Notes: generated by a model from the letters alone, not told the origin. A DNA stretch of 64,000 nucleotides from Molanna angustata (GCA_963576475.1 OY754984.1:17334275-17398274), one strand, 5' to 3'; numbered from the stretch's first letter, positions 1 to 10,525 are shown. Made by a program: numbers and translations.

Positions 1-373
1 ATCTCTTCGTTGACGGATCTTTAACCAGTTCAGTCGTTGCCTGCTCTCGGACACGTGGTCGAACTTCCTGAGTCCAAACACGTATCGAATGCAGACATTT
101 TGTAACCGTTCGAGTTTGTTAATTTGCTCTTCAGTTGCATCCAGGTAGGCAACGTCAGCGTAGTCAAGTAATGGTAGCATGAGTTGTTGAGTTAGAGTGA
201 TTTTAGTCTTAACTGGTAAATAGTTTTTAAGTCGGTTTAGTCCATGAAAAGTACGAAAGATCCGTTGGCTTACTCCCTTTATATGACCGGACCATGAAAG
301 ATTACAATTCATGATCAGACCAAGGTTTCTGACCTCTGGAGAAAATGGTATGATAACGTCGTCAAGGAGCACC

Positions 374-1009
374 TCAGGCATGGGTGAAAAACTGTGTGGT
401 TCTGAGAAACAGACGTTGCCCTCCAATTAATATTGAATGTGATTTAGAAGGGTTAATTTGAAGACCGTGTTTTTTTGTCCAATTTAGAATATAATTTAAA
501 TCGGCATTCAATGTCGCAACAGCGAGAAGGTAATTATCAGGCTTGAAATGGGAATATAATTGGAGATCGTCTGCGAATATGTGATATTTACATCTGATAG
601 ATTGTGCGAGAGGGTTTATGAAAATGGAAAAAAGTAAAGGCGAAAGAATGCCTCCTTGCGGGACACCAGCTATAAGGTCCGTCCAGTTTGATGAGTCGTT
701 GGTAGTCTTGATCTGTTGGGAGCGTCCGCGCAAGTAGCATTCAAACCATTTGAGCGATTGCTGTGAAATATTGATGGAGGACAATCTTGCTAGGAGAACG
801 TCAAAATCAACCGAGTTGAATGCGCTACTGAAATCGAGTAAAGTAAGGATAGTGAGGTTTCTTTCATTCATAGCGTTCCTAATCTCATCAGTGATTTTGA
901 CTAGGGCTGTAGTGGTACTGTGGCCCGGGCGGAAACCCGACTGTAAAGGGTCAAGTAGTCTATTAACTACTAAAAAACGGTTAAGTTGGTTGTATACGAA
1001 CGCGCTCAA
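374..1009 (-). pseudogene. RT palm segment of the same dead ORF2
   Basis: Continues the preceding segment in another frame. It carries the RT motifs GFRPGHSTTTAL, a DFSSAFNSVD block (catalytic Asp region), GVPQGGILSPLLF, and the FADD catalytic box followed by the LNWTKKHGLQINPSKS thumb transition. A second frameshift near 415 moves the downstream sequence into the frame that runs on to base 1, where a PLLDYADVAYLD post-RT motif can be read. The catalytic residues are still present, so decay is recent or limited to indels. Confidence 0.85.
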
Positions 1010-2336
1010 TGACTTTGGAGAGGACTGGTAGAATAGAAATCGGACGATAATCCTTGAGCGAAGAAGGAGTGCTTACTTTCGGAAGAGGTATTATTGTGGC
1101 CATTTTCCATACAGAGGGAAATGTACTGCTGGAAAGGGAAAAGTTAATCAAATGAGTGATAGTAGCAAGAATCCCACCTAGAATACGCTTTATCATGTCA
1201 ATGCCCAAGTTGTCAGAGCCCATACATTTTGTTTTAATGTTGCTGATAATTTGTTTTATTTCAAGATCGTTTGTAGGACACAGAACAAATTTGGGAAACA
1301 GGGGACGAGGAGTCGATGCAATATCTTGCAGAGTTAAAGCTTTGACCGCAGGGTCGAGAATAATAGGTGTAACAAATTTTTTATTAAGGTCGTTTAGGTC
1401 AACGTTAGGTGAGTTCCTTTGTTTAGTTTTCCCAACTCCTAGACTGTTAATTAATTTCCATGTTTGGGAAGGATTATTGTTTGATGCCAGATGCTGAGTA
1501 ATGTAGGCACGTTTAGCGTTTCGACATAATTGATTGGATCGATTGCGGAGTACTCTATAAGCCTCCCAATGCTCTACTGACGGAGATCTTTTATGCAAGG
1601 TTAGTGCTCTATCCCTCCTAGACATTGACTTACGGATTTCGTCCGTCAACCAAGGTGAAGGGGGTCGTTTAACTTTTATGGTTTTAAACGGAGCGTGGAT
1701 ATCGTACAGTGCAGATATTATATTGTTAAATAGGGCGACCTTTTCATCGATGGACTCCGCAGAAAACAATGCAGTCCAATCGATATTTTTCGCATCATCT
1801 AGGAGTTGGGAATAGTTGGTACGTTTAAAAGATCTGAGGCGAAGAAGTGGGGGGACAGGTCTAGGATTTTTGATTTTGTAGGAGAGATAGACAAGGTCGT
1901 GAGAAGAGAAGCCCGCCGCTGTATGTTGACCGTGTGTACTTACTCTCTCTGGGAGGGAAGTGATCATAACGTCAATCAAACTACTACTCGAAGCTGTATG
2001 ATGAGTTGGTTGAAGGGGAAGGATATGAAGGTTGAGAGACATTGTTAGATTTAGCAACCGAGAGGATCTATAATCATTTTTCACTAGGCATGTATTGAGG
2101 TCCCCGAGAATTATGTGGTGTGCGTATGAGGGCAATAGATTTTCGAGAGTAGTTTCAATTTCATTAAAATAGTTTATTTGTGGGGGGCAATAAACAACAC
2201 CTAGTAAAATTTTTGAGCTAGGAAGACAGGCTTCAATAAATAGATACTCAGGTGTACCAATCACATCTGAGTTGGACTTGCAAATTATTTTGTATTTAAA
2301 TATATTTTTAAGGTATATCCCAACTCCTCCCCCCAC
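981..2336 (-). pseudogene. Endonuclease/RT N-terminal part of dead non-LTR ORF2
   Basis: A 451-codon open segment. Visible motifs are GGGVGIY near its start, the endonuclease LGDLN box, an SSHDLVYL box matching the catalytic SDH region, a linker, and the RT fingers (KDYRPISILPVLSKVIER). It ends at a frameshift just after the RT block that precedes the palm. Family members would encode target nicking plus reverse transcription in one protein; here the N-terminal endonuclease residues and the continuous frame are lost, so no active product is expected. Confidence 0.85.
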
Positions 2337-2349
2337 TCGACCAATCCGT

Positions 2350-2560
2350 TCCGGCCTTCGTTCCTCAGTTGGTTAAATATCTGACTCCTGAGTCAGGTCC
2401 GGGTTCGATTCTCGGTGAAAAAAGTGGTATTCAGTCTGGATTTGTAGAGATATTAATATCAAGTCTCCAAAATGTCTCTAATAATAATGAATATTTTGCG
2501 ATGATAATGAATACATGTAGAATCGTTAAAGATTTTTTAAACTTTAGTAATCAGGAATCA
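2350..2560 (+). mobile_element. tRNA-derived SINE, family A copy 1
   Basis: A tRNA-like head with a box A-like CTCAGTTGG and a clear box B (GGGTTCGATTC at about 2400) is followed by a body containing CAGTCTGGATTTG. The same head-body combination occurs at 26505-26660 in the same orientation, which makes this a SINE rather than a functional tRNA. It abuts the truncated 5' end of the leftward retrotransposon. The 3' boundary is approximate. Confidence 0.65.
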
Positions 2561-2662
2561 TAAGGGTTGATAGGTAATATAGAGACCTCCTCAGAGCCTG
2601 ATCCTTAGTTATACCAAGTATCTGGATGGGTGAATTTGTTATCCTTATTGAAATCTTGATCG

Positions 2663-3130
2663 ATGCGATTCCTGCATTTTATTTTGATATATAAAAAATT
2701 GTCAGTAAAGAAAGCTCCTCAAAATAATATTCCAATGAGAGGAAATGAGGAGATATTGGTAGGTGAACATTGGGTAGAATCGGTTGTATTCTTCAACTAC
2801 CTGGGATCATTGCTCACCTCGGACAATAACATCAGCATGGAAATTAAAGCGAGGATTGCAGTGGCTTATAGATGTTACTACGGGCTACTCAAACATCTCA
2901 AGTCAAAAGGTATTAGATACCTCAAGTAAAAGGGTATTAGACACCTGTCCCGAAGACAGAAGAAGTAGAGGCAGACCTAGGTTGAGATAGCTGGACGACA
3001 TGCTGTGCGACATAAGAGAAATGGACCTGAAAAATTGGAGAAGACTGGCGGTCGATAGGGAGGGATGGAGACGATTTCTGGAGGAGGCCATGGTCCGAAC
3101 TGTAGTGCCAGTGATGATGATGATATATAA
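2663..3130 (+). pseudogene. RT C-terminal fragment with (TGA)n tail
   Basis: Rightward fragments in two frames read as the post-RT region of a non-LTR element: FNYLGSLLTSDNNIS, then RSRGRPRLR and DDMLCDIREMDLKNWRRLA. The sequence ends in a short TGATGATGATGA run, the simple-repeat tail expected at a target-primed insertion end. No RT palm is present. The two blocks are separated by a small duplication (CTCAAGTCAAAAGG / CTCAAGTAAAAGGG). Confidence 0.75.
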
Positions 3131-3445
3131 AAAAAATTATGGATGTACCTACATATGGATGTATAATTGACTTTTATTATTCCTAGTATTTAGTTGTTAC
3201 TGACCTTCTTGCATCTTAATAAGGCAATTTTTCCAACCATTTAATGTGTCCAGCCTATATGAGATACTAAACATTTGTCAAAAAAATATCATTTTGACTC
3301 TCGACAGGAAAAAAATCCAATGTTTGCGAATACGCAATTGTTAAAAAAATATTCGATTAAATGGGGTAATAAATGACAAAAGAACTTTTTTAAACATTTA
3401 TATTTTATTTAGTTTGTTCTTATTTATTTGGTAGAATTCCATTCT
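3131..3445. other. AT-rich spacer, no gene seen
   Basis: No convincing coding frame, tRNA-like box or repeat was found here beyond A/T runs. Confidence 0.6.
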
Positions 3446-3655
3446 GAATATTATTAAAATGAAACACTGTGTTTGGATTCTACAATATATTTTATACTTA
3501 GGCCGATAGCTATTTCGCCTTATTAGGGCATTATCAAGACTATATCGTCTTGTAGTCTTGATAATGCTCTAAAAAGGCGAAATAGCTATCGGCATAAGTA
3601 TAAAATATATTGTGGAATCCAATCGCAGTGTTTCATTTTAATAATATTTATATTT
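3446..3655. repeat. ~200-bp palindrome with hammerhead-like core
   Basis: Two ~100-bp arms (about 3446-3545 and 3552-3655) are nearly perfect reverse complements separated by a few bases. Both arms end outward in ATTATTAAAATGAAACACTG. Each arm contains a motif of the form TTGATAATG - short stem - GGCGAAATAGC. That layout (core, stem, GAAA) resembles the hammerhead ribozyme motifs known from Penelope-like element terminal repeats, but the first core segment departs from CTGANGA. A related motif lies at 11279-11315. Could also be a plain foldback MITE. Confidence 0.8.
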
Positions 3656-4379
3656 TAATCATTTTTCACTTTTAAATCACGGTCACTCAACGAAAAATTC
3701 AAACACTCGGACGTACTGATGTTATTGGTCGGAATATTTTCAAATGGACGTACCTACCTGCGCAGAACGGATCTCAAATGCCGGTCGTTCTCTTGGGAAA
3801 AAAATAGCGTGCGATAATTTATTGTTTATCGCTTGTTTGATCATTAAATATTATCTTGGTGAGCTTAGACAAGCCAAACAGTAAGAACATAATTATTTAT
3901 AAGGCAGTTTTGGCTTTTTGCTGAGATTCCCTTTTATCATTCAATATACAAACCAAAAATTCAAGTCAGCAGAATGGTAATATTATTATGTACTATGACT
4001 TAGATATTAAAAAATTATGTAAGTCCATAAATATTTTGAATATCAAGAGCTCTTTTTTGTGATAAGCTATATAATTGTCAACCGCCATGCTGACTTATGA
4101 CCATATTATTTTTTTTCTTCTTCTTTTTGTTTGTAGTTTATTTTTTGCTTGCTCTTTTTTATAATTTATCTCTATTTTCTTTTATAATTTTGTATTTTGT
4201 TGTCTTATATTGTCCTTTCTTTAGCTACTCTTTAATTATTTGTGATATTGATGCATTTGCACTTATTGTTTTTTGTTGTGCTTACCTTGTTATTATTTAT
4301 CTTGTCTTTTATTGTAAATGCCCTATTACATAATATATAATAAATTAATAAATAAATCAATAAATATATATTTATTTAC
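3656..4379. other. AT-rich spacer, T-rich low-complexity tract
   Basis: The 4097-4333 stretch is open on the plus strand only because it is almost pure T/A; its product would be Phe/Leu/Ile low complexity. Nothing else is recognisable. Confidence 0.6.
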
Positions 4380-5130
4380 TAACTACCCCAAGGGGATATA
4401 GTGGGGAGTTATTTTTTATTGCAGATTATCGTCTAGTATTATGCTGAGATTGTATTCTGAAAGTTTCATCACAATGTATCTGTGTGTGAGTGTGTGCTGT
4501 GTACTAATATAATATGCTACGTACTATGTACGGCGTATTTATTCTACTTTATCGATTATAGACTCAAGTACTGATTCGATTATCTTTGAATTTTTCAAAT
4601 TTGTATAGCTGCGTCCGCCTCCATCCGCTCCGCATATGGGGACTGAAAAAGGTCCCTTCACAGAACGCTAGTAAGAATGACAAAGAATGCATGGCACTAA
4701 GAGTAGATCTAGAAGCCTATAGAGTCGTGGTCTCAGCACAATAGTGCAAAAAATAATATTCAACGTCGGTAAAAATAATATTCACCGACATGGATTGTTG
4801 CGAGAGTACTTCAAGCCAAATTTGCATATCAGATACTAGCTTAGATGCTATTAGATTTTGATCAATGCTTTCAACTGTCAAATATTTCAATGATCCCAAA
4901 CTCGGGAAACTTAAAATTCGATATTTTACGTTCAAATTGCTAAAAAGGCACACCATTTTCATAAAATGGCATTGAAGAATTATCATGTTTTCATAAAAAA
5001 ATATTTAAATCAAAAATTATTGAACAAACTTATCTACTGACAATGCTGAAAATTTTTCATACGAAATTTGTTTAATTTGTGTAGTGACTTGTTTGTGACG
5101 AGTATAGCGTTGGCCACAGCTCACCCGTTT
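4380..5130 (+). repeat. RT-associated repeat, interrupted by ~610 bp
   Basis: The segment CTACCCCAAGGGGATATAGT at about 4383 and the segment GACAATGCTGAAAATTTTTC at about 5038 are adjacent (about 20 bp apart) in the related copy at 37441-37600 but about 640 bp apart here. The material at about 4412-5020 is therefore an insertion of unknown type, or the flanks were brought together in the other copy. No coding sequence is recognised in the insert. The right part ends with GAGTATAGCGTTGG, also shared with 37.5 kb. Confidence 0.6.
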
Positions 5131-5149
5131 ATGTTAGAAGTCGAAGAAG

Positions 5150-5345
5150 TTATATTCTTAGATAAGGTCGACAAACAAGGATGCTCTTGAAGACAACACA
5201 ACACGTGTCTGGAACGGCAGATTCGAGAACCGTAAAAAGGATAAGGGACCTTATACTCTGGGAAAGCTGACGTCCAGGGTGTCCTCCGAAGAGATGGAAG
5301 AACAGATGGCAATCCACGTCTGTAGAGGTAAAATGCAGCTGCCAT
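5150..5345 (+). pseudogene. RT C-terminal tail fragment
   Basis: In shifting frames this stretch gives CPPKRWKNRWQSTS, the Pro-Pro-Lys-Arg-Trp tail typical of non-LTR RT C-termini and similar to the RPPKRWKDSW tail at about 27330. It directly follows the repeat shared with 37.5 kb. Short and frame-broken. Confidence 0.45.
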
Positions 5346-6135
5346 TCTGTGTCCAAAAATGTAGATGAAGTAGAGATTATAATTGATATTTTGACACAAC
5401 AGCGAACACTGATACAATTTTCGCTAAGGGATTAATGTCTCGCATAAAATTAAGCAAAATTTACGTGTGTACCTTGTTAAAATATTATCAGGGATCCTTT
5501 AACATGACATGACACAGCCACGTGAAATACATGAGTACCTATCATTAAAATTTTAAATATCACCCTTACATAATTTCATTCCCTTAAAACCCTTAAAAAT
5601 TTCATTATTTAATGCTCAACAACGATTCATTCGTGACACGGATCCGAGCCGCGAAGACAATCGCCAAGATATTTGCACCGGAAGACGGTGACGCGTAGCG
5701 GACATCCGCAGTGTGCGTGTGAGCTTTCCGGCAATTTTCTTCGAAAGCTCACGAAAAACATGCCCAACCATGTAGAAAATTAGCACGTTAATGAATTCGC
5801 GTTGTAATAAAGCATTATGTCTCGTAAATGATGATTAATTGCTCCCAGAAAGGCTGTATAAGCGGCGAATGTCGACTCCCAGCGAGCGAATCCCGACTCC
5901 CAGTAAGTGTATCTGACTCCGCAGGCCAATAAAGTGTTTCCATTTTCAAATTAAATAAAAAACGACAGCATACGCACATTAACGGTGAGGATTTTATAAA
6001 TTATAATTTGTAATTATAACAACGAACATCTTTTACCGAACATTTTTTTTTTTCGTTTTCACATTTTTCTAGATTTTTTGGAACATTTTTATGTTTCATT
6101 TTATCTACGATATAATTAATTTAATAATACAGTTT
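5346..6135. other. Spacer, no gene seen
   Basis: Moderately AT-rich. A less AT-rich patch at 5640-5710 has no coding frame I recognise. No repeat partner was noticed in the window. Confidence 0.5.
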
Positions 6136-6137
6136 AT

Positions 6138-6267
6138 GCAACCGCTGTGGCACAGTTGGTAAGCCGTTCGTATTCTGTGTGGGCGTCCTGGGTTCGATTC
6201 CCAGCAGAGGAAACATTTATTTAAATGTATTTCTAACGCAAATATCTCTTGCTTCTCTGGGCGGGAA
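6138..6267 (+). mobile_element. tRNA-derived SINE-like element
   Basis: A tRNA-like segment with a good D-arm (GGC...GCC), a perfect T-arm (CTGGG/CCCAG around TTCGATT) and near-complementary acceptor ends, but with no convincing anticodon stem. It is followed by about 55 bp of unrelated body. A real tRNA gene is less likely because of the poor anticodon arm. The RTE element is inserted immediately at its right end. Confidence 0.5.
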
Positions 6268-6276
6268 ATACTGGTT

Positions 6277-9200
6277 TCTTCTTCTTCTTCTTCTTCTTCT
6301 TCTTCTTCTTCAGCCAGTTTTCATCCATTCTTGGACATAGGCCTCCCCTTTGATCCTCCACAACTCCCTGTCTTGGGCACACTGCATCCATCTCCCTCCG
6401 GCACATTTCTTGATGTCATCAGACCACCTTGCCTGGGGTCTGCCAACACCTCTTCGGCTTGTTCTCGGTCGCCATTCTAAGATCTTTTTGGTCCATCGTG
6501 AATCCTGGCATCTGGCAATATGCCCAGCCCAGCTCCACTTAAGGCCAGCGACCCTTTCGGCTACATCGGCTACTTTGGTTCTTTGTCTTATCATGACATT
6601 CTGAATTCTGTCCCTTATTGAAATATCCAGCAACTTTCTCTCCATAGCTCTCTGTGTCACTAACAGCTTGTGCATTATTCTTTTTGTTAGGACCGATGTT
6701 TCCATTCCATAAGTAAGCACTGGGAGAATACATGCATCAAATAGCTTCTTTTTCAAATAATGGGAGTATTTACGGGATTTCAGAATGTATGATAATTTTC
6801 CAAAAGCTGCCCAGGCAAGGCCACGTCTTCTCTCTATTTCTGCCTCTTGATTTTCTTTGGCAAGCATCACGGTATGGCCTAGATATATGTATCTGTCTAC
6901 TCTTTCAATTTGCACTCCATCTATTATGATGGGGAAGGACTCTTCTGCGTTACTCATCATTTTGGTCTTGGAGATGTTCATCTTCAATCCAATGTTCACA
7001 CAGGCTGAATTTATTTCTGTCAGCATAGTTTTCAATTCCTCCTCATCCTTGGCAAATATGACAATATCATCTGCGAACCGTAGATTGCTGAGATACTCGC
7101 CGTTTATATTTATACCTTTCTTAGACCAATCCAGAGTTTTGAAGACATCTTCGAGGGCCAATGTAAATAGTTTGGGAGAAATAGTGTCACCCTGTCGGAC
7201 ACCTCTTCTAATGTAAAATTTCTTGGATGGTTCATGAAGTTGTATATTGGATGTGGCCTTCTCATAAATATTATTCAAAATTTGGGAATATCTATAGTCA
7301 ATTCTGCAATTATCTAGACCCTTCATCACCGCCCATGTCTCGACTGAGTCAAAGGCTTTTTCAAAATCTATAAATGCCAATGCTATGGGGATATTATACT
7401 CATTATATTTCTGGATTACATTCTTTAGAGTTTGTAGATGGTCATTTGTTCCGAAGCCTTTTCTGAATCCTGCCTGTTCTACTGGTTGGTATGAATCTAG
7501 TTTGTTTGAAAGTCTGCTGGTGAGGATTTTTGTAAATAGTTTATATAGGTGTGATAATAAGCTGATGGGTCTATAGTTCTCGAGGCGTTTTTGATTTCCT
7601 TTTTTATGTAATAATGTAATATTCGCATTGTTCCATTCCTCTGGTATATTACATTCTTCCAGACATCTATTTAGAAGTTGCAGTACCACTCTCTGAAGTG
7701 CATCTCCTCCATACTTAATGGTCTCTATTATAATATTATCAGGACCAGGGGCTTTTGAGTTTTTCATCTGTTTAATAGCATGCTTCATTTCTTCCATAGA
7801 TATGTCAGGAATGTCCTCTGAGCCGACATTAATTATTCTGCGATTATTTTCTATGGTTTTATCATGTGTAGGTTTTACTCGTGAGCTGTACAATGATTCA
7901 TAGAATTTTTTTGCTATATCTAATATTTCGTCTTTGTTATTGCTCTCGGTGCCATCTTCTTTGTACAAAGTTAAGATTTGTTTTTTGCCATTTGATAATT
8001 TCTTTTGCAAAATTTTTGTTCCTCCGTTTTCGGAGATAATTTGGTTGACTATTGTTTCTTTGTACCTTGCATTGTCTTTCCTGATAGCTTTGCGAACCTG
8101 TTTGTTTAGTGCCTTGTACTCTGGTGTGTTCCATTCTTTCTTCTCTCTCATTCGATTTCTCTTATTCATTAGGTCTTTAGTGTTAGTAGTAAGTTTATCT
8201 TGTTTAGTTCTGTTAGAGGGGATAATTTGCTTTAAGGCATTATTGACTGTATCATGAATAAACTGATTTATCTCTGCAGAGGTACAAGTGTTTGGTAATG
8301 GTTTTTTCGTGAGTTCCGATGATATTGTTGATTGGTATTCTGGAATTTTATTTAGAAGAATTTGTGATATGTTTGTTTTGGGTTTTTTAATGAGTTTTAG
8401 CCTCTCCAGTTTGGTGTTTACAGTTATAGTAGCTCTAACCAATCTGTGATCACTATCTACCGCAAATTTATTTAAAACTGTAACATCTTTCACTATATAT
8501 TTATGTGTACAGTGGATGTAGTCAATTTCATTTTTAGTTCTGTTATCTGGGCTCCTCCATGTCCATTTATTTTGTGCCTTTTTTCTAAAAAAGGTGTTCA
8601 TAGCAAAAAGGTTGTTTTCCTTTAGGAAGTCCATGAGTAGTTTTCCTCTTTCATTTCTTATTCCCAGTCCATATTGTCCTATATTATCTTCTGACGTTGA
8701 TTCCTTGGTACCCAGTTTAGCGTTAAAGTCTCCAATTAAGCAGCAAAAATGCGTTTTGTTAATAGCTAAGCTCTTATCAATATCGTCATAAAATTCTTCG
8801 ATCTCTTCTTCTGTACACGATGAGGTTGGGGCATATACTTGAATAATTTTGATAGAGTATTTTGTATTTAATTTGATTATCAAATATATAACTCTGTCTG
8901 AGATAGATTTAACACAAGTTACTCTTCTTTCAATATTCTTGTTGATTAGGAATCCTACTCCGCCAGTTGTTTCGTCTGTTTTGCCTCTGTAGTATAGTGC
9001 ATGTCCTGATTTTAATTTAATGTATTCTTCTCCTCTACGTTTAACCTCTGATAATCCCAGAATACTCCATTTTATCTTACTGAGTTCTTCTTCTAATTCA
9101 AGAAGTCTATCTTCTGTTCTTAGAGTTCTGGAATTGAATGTAGCCAGAAACAGTTTTTGTGGTTGATCAGCTTGTTCTTTTTCCTTATTTCCTGCTATGG

Positions 9201-9400
9201 TCGGTTTTTCTTTGCAGCCTTTATTATTCTTCCGTGTCCGAATCGTCGCCTTCCTTTGACGGTCGCTGCAGTGATCGATTTCTGGTTGGCGACCGGAAGG
9301 GGTTTTTCTTTTTTGTGTCTTATTCATCATTTGGGGGGTATTTGGACGACCAACATTAGTGGTTCCATATCACGCTGTCCAATTGCGGGTTGATATGGGG
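6277..9400 (-). mobile_element. Complete RTE-type retrotransposon with 9-bp TSD
   Basis: The element is flanked by the direct repeat ATACTGGTT at 6268-6276 and 9401-9409, so both ends are known. It reads leftward: a ~70-bp 5' UTR, a single 1006-codon ORF (9330-6310), almost no 3' UTR, and a (GAA)n tail (CTT repeats at about 6277-6310 on the plus strand). One ORF, a short 3' end and a simple-repeat tail are hallmarks of the RTE clade. Full length, an intact ORF and an undecayed TSD suggest a recent insertion. It landed at the edge of a SINE-like repeat. Confidence 0.92.
6310..9330 (-). CDS. RTE-clade endonuclease-reverse transcriptase
   Basis: An uninterrupted 1006-aa retrotransposon protein. 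Residues 1-58 are basic. Residues about 60-305 form an apurinic-type endonuclease with FNSRTL at 65, SEVKRR (catalytic Glu) at 94, GDFN at 200 and SDHR at 293. The reverse transcriptase spans about 515-800, with NYRPISLLSHLYKLFTKI, DFEKAFDSV, RRGVRQGDTISPKLF and the FADD catalytic box at 752-755. The C-terminal part contains WSWAGHIAR and GVGRPQARWSDD, the usual post-RT region of this family. The enzyme would nick genomic DNA and copy its own RNA there. The start is the first ATG, about 70 bp inside the element end. All catalytic motifs look intact, so it may be competent; this is inference. Confidence 0.93.
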   Translation of the reverse strand: MMNKTQKRKTPSGRQPEIDHCSDRQRKATIRTRKNNKGCKEKPTIAGNKEKEQADQPQKLFLATFNSRTLRTEDRLLELEEELSKIKWSILGLSEVKRRGEEYIKLKSGHALYYRGKTDETTGGVGFLINKNIERRVTCVKSISDRVIYLIIKLNTKYSIKIIQVYAPTSSCTEEEIEEFYDDIDKSLAINKTHFCCLIGDFNAKLGTKESTSEDNIGQYGLGIRNERGKLLMDFLKENNLFAMNTFFRKKAQNKWTWRSPDNRTKNEIDYIHCTHKYIVKDVTVLNKFAVDSDHRLVRATITVNTKLERLKLIKKPKTNISQILLNKIPEYQSTISSELTKKPLPNTCTSAEINQFIHDTVNNALKQIIPSNRTKQDKLTTNTKDLMNKRNRMREKKEWNTPEYKALNKQVRKAIRKDNARYKETIVNQIISENGGTKILQKKLSNGKKQILTLYKEDGTESNNKDEILDIAKKFYESLYSSRVKPTHDKTIENNRRIINVGSEDIPDISMEEMKHAIKQMKNSKAPGPDNIIIETIKYGGDALQRVVLQLLNRCLEECNIPEEWNNANITLLHKKGNQKRLENYRPISLLSHLYKLFTKILTSRLSNKLDSYQPVEQAGFRKGFGTNDHLQTLKNVIQKYNEYNIPIALAFIDFEKAFDSVETWAVMKGLDNCRIDYRYSQILNNIYEKATSNIQLHEPSKKFYIRRGVRQGDTISPKLFTLALEDVFKTLDWSKKGININGEYLSNLRFADDIVIFAKDEEELKTMLTEINSACVNIGLKMNISKTKMMSNAEESFPIIIDGVQIERVDRYIYLGHTVMLAKENQEAEIERRRGLAWAAFGKLSYILKSRKYSHYLKKKLFDACILPVLTYGMETSVLTKRIMHKLLVTQRAMERKLLDISIRDRIQNVMIRQRTKVADVAERVAGLKWSWAGHIARCQDSRWTKKILEWRPRTSRRGVGRPQARWSDDIKKCAGGRWMQCAQDRELWRIKGEAYVQEWMKTG

Positions 9401-9436
9401 ATACTGGTTAGTTGGAGTAAATTGTTATACTGAAAT

Positions 9437-9839
9437 AAACTCGCCACATGCGCAGGGTGCAAGGAAGTGTTCATCATTATTACTATTATCCAACTAATAT
9501 ATTGTGTTTGGATACATAAACATATAAGTCATGACATGTTGCTATATAAAATACGCATTTTCATGGAAACTGTACGAAATACGATAAAACAATAGTACAT
9601 AAATGTATTGATGTGATTGTGAAATATTTCCCGGTTTTCCTACAGTAAATATTCGAACTTCGTCTCTATTGAGATAATTAAAAATCTGTTAAAAAATATA
9701 CAAAGTCTTATACGATGTACATAGTTTCATACTTCGTATGATAAAATGCATAATGTAGACTGAGATAGTTTGATCTCATCATCTCATAAGCATAATACGT
9801 ACATAACACTTCCTTACACCCTGCGTAAGTGGCGAGTTT
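9437..9839. mobile_element. ~400-bp MITE with ~35-bp inverted termini
   Basis: AAACTCGCCACATGCGCAGG at the left end is matched by the reverse complement at the right end (ACCCTGCGTAAGTGGCGAGTTT, about 9818-9839), with the inverted match extending to about 35 bp and few mismatches. The interior is AT-rich with no coding capacity. A TSD is not clear. It begins about 30 bp from the RTE insertion site. The superfamily is unassigned. Confidence 0.7.
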
Positions 9840-9929
9840 CAAACCATCAAGCTGTTTGTTTAGAAAATAACTTGGGTTTATAATTTAGAAAGTATTCTTT
9901 AACTACCTATAGGTATCGATATAGGTATC

Positions 9930-9985
9930 ACTATCGCCATCGACAGTTGGATCTCATGTGTCACATGCAACTAATTACATATTAT
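9930..9985 (+). repeat. Dispersed repeat, copy 1
   Basis: CGACAGTTGGATCTCATGTG and the following ACATGCAACTA reappear in opposite orientation at 27610-27660. Identity of the parent element is unknown. Confidence 0.6.
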
Positions 9986-10525
9986 TGAATGCGTTATAGA
10001 TAGGTATTGTTTGCGAAATTCGCATCAAATCTCAAATAAATATAAAAATACACAAAGAGACATGCTAGATTGTTAGATATAAGAAAGAAAATAAAAAGTA
10101 ACATTAAACAGATATGTATGTAGGTATAATATATAAATTGAACTCTTAATATTCAAATTGAATCGAATAATATATCGTTTTTTTCGCGTTTTCAGGTTGA
10201 TGTATCAAAAGACGATTTTACAACGGTGTGCCGCTTAAAAATACAGTTTTGGTGTGAGGGTCGGAAGCTATGTAGGTGGGGTCAACATGACCCTCCTTTC
10301 TTCCCGTGTATGTTTGTCAGGTTAACAGGAAGGACTGTGCGTCAGATAACATAATATTGAATGTGTAAGGGGAGGATGTGTTCAGGAACTGACGAGGACT
10401 TAAAGGAACCGCCCGGAGCCTGTCATGAAATGTAGGTACTGGAGACAATTTTAAATGGAATAGTGATTTTATGGACTCGAAGAAGAGCATATCGTAAGAA
10501 ATACAAAGAACTCTGGAATTATTGT
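9986..10525. other. Spacer, no gene seen
   Basis: No recognisable coding frame or repeat. It ends against the inverted terminal repeat of the 10.5-13.9 kb transposon. Confidence 0.5.

Larger units (their letters stand above)
1..2338 (-). mobile_element. Decayed 5'-truncated non-LTR retrotransposon, runs off left edge
   Basis: Reading leftward, the element holds part of an apurinic endonuclease domain, a reverse transcriptase and post-RT sequence that stays open to base 1. Three reading-frame segments (2336-981, 1009-374, about 420-1) follow one another in protein order, so two frameshifts, near 1000 and near 415, break one original ORF2. The first residues seen are already a GGGVGIY endonuclease motif, so the 5' end and the endonuclease N-terminus are missing; the break at about 2338 abuts a SINE. 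The RT layout resembles the Jockey/CR1 group, but clade assignment is uncertain. The 3' end and any TSD lie outside the window. Confidence 0.85.

Noticed and set aside
2350..2425. Functional tRNA gene
   Set aside because: Head-plus-body repeated at 26505 identifies a SINE; the acceptor stem is not closed.
4097..4333. 78-codon hydrophobic frame resembling a membrane protein
   Set aside because: T-rich low complexity gives Phe/Leu/Ile runs; no family motif and no context.
6138..6212. Functional tRNA gene
   Set aside because: Good D- and T-arms but no proper anticodon stem; followed by SINE-like body.
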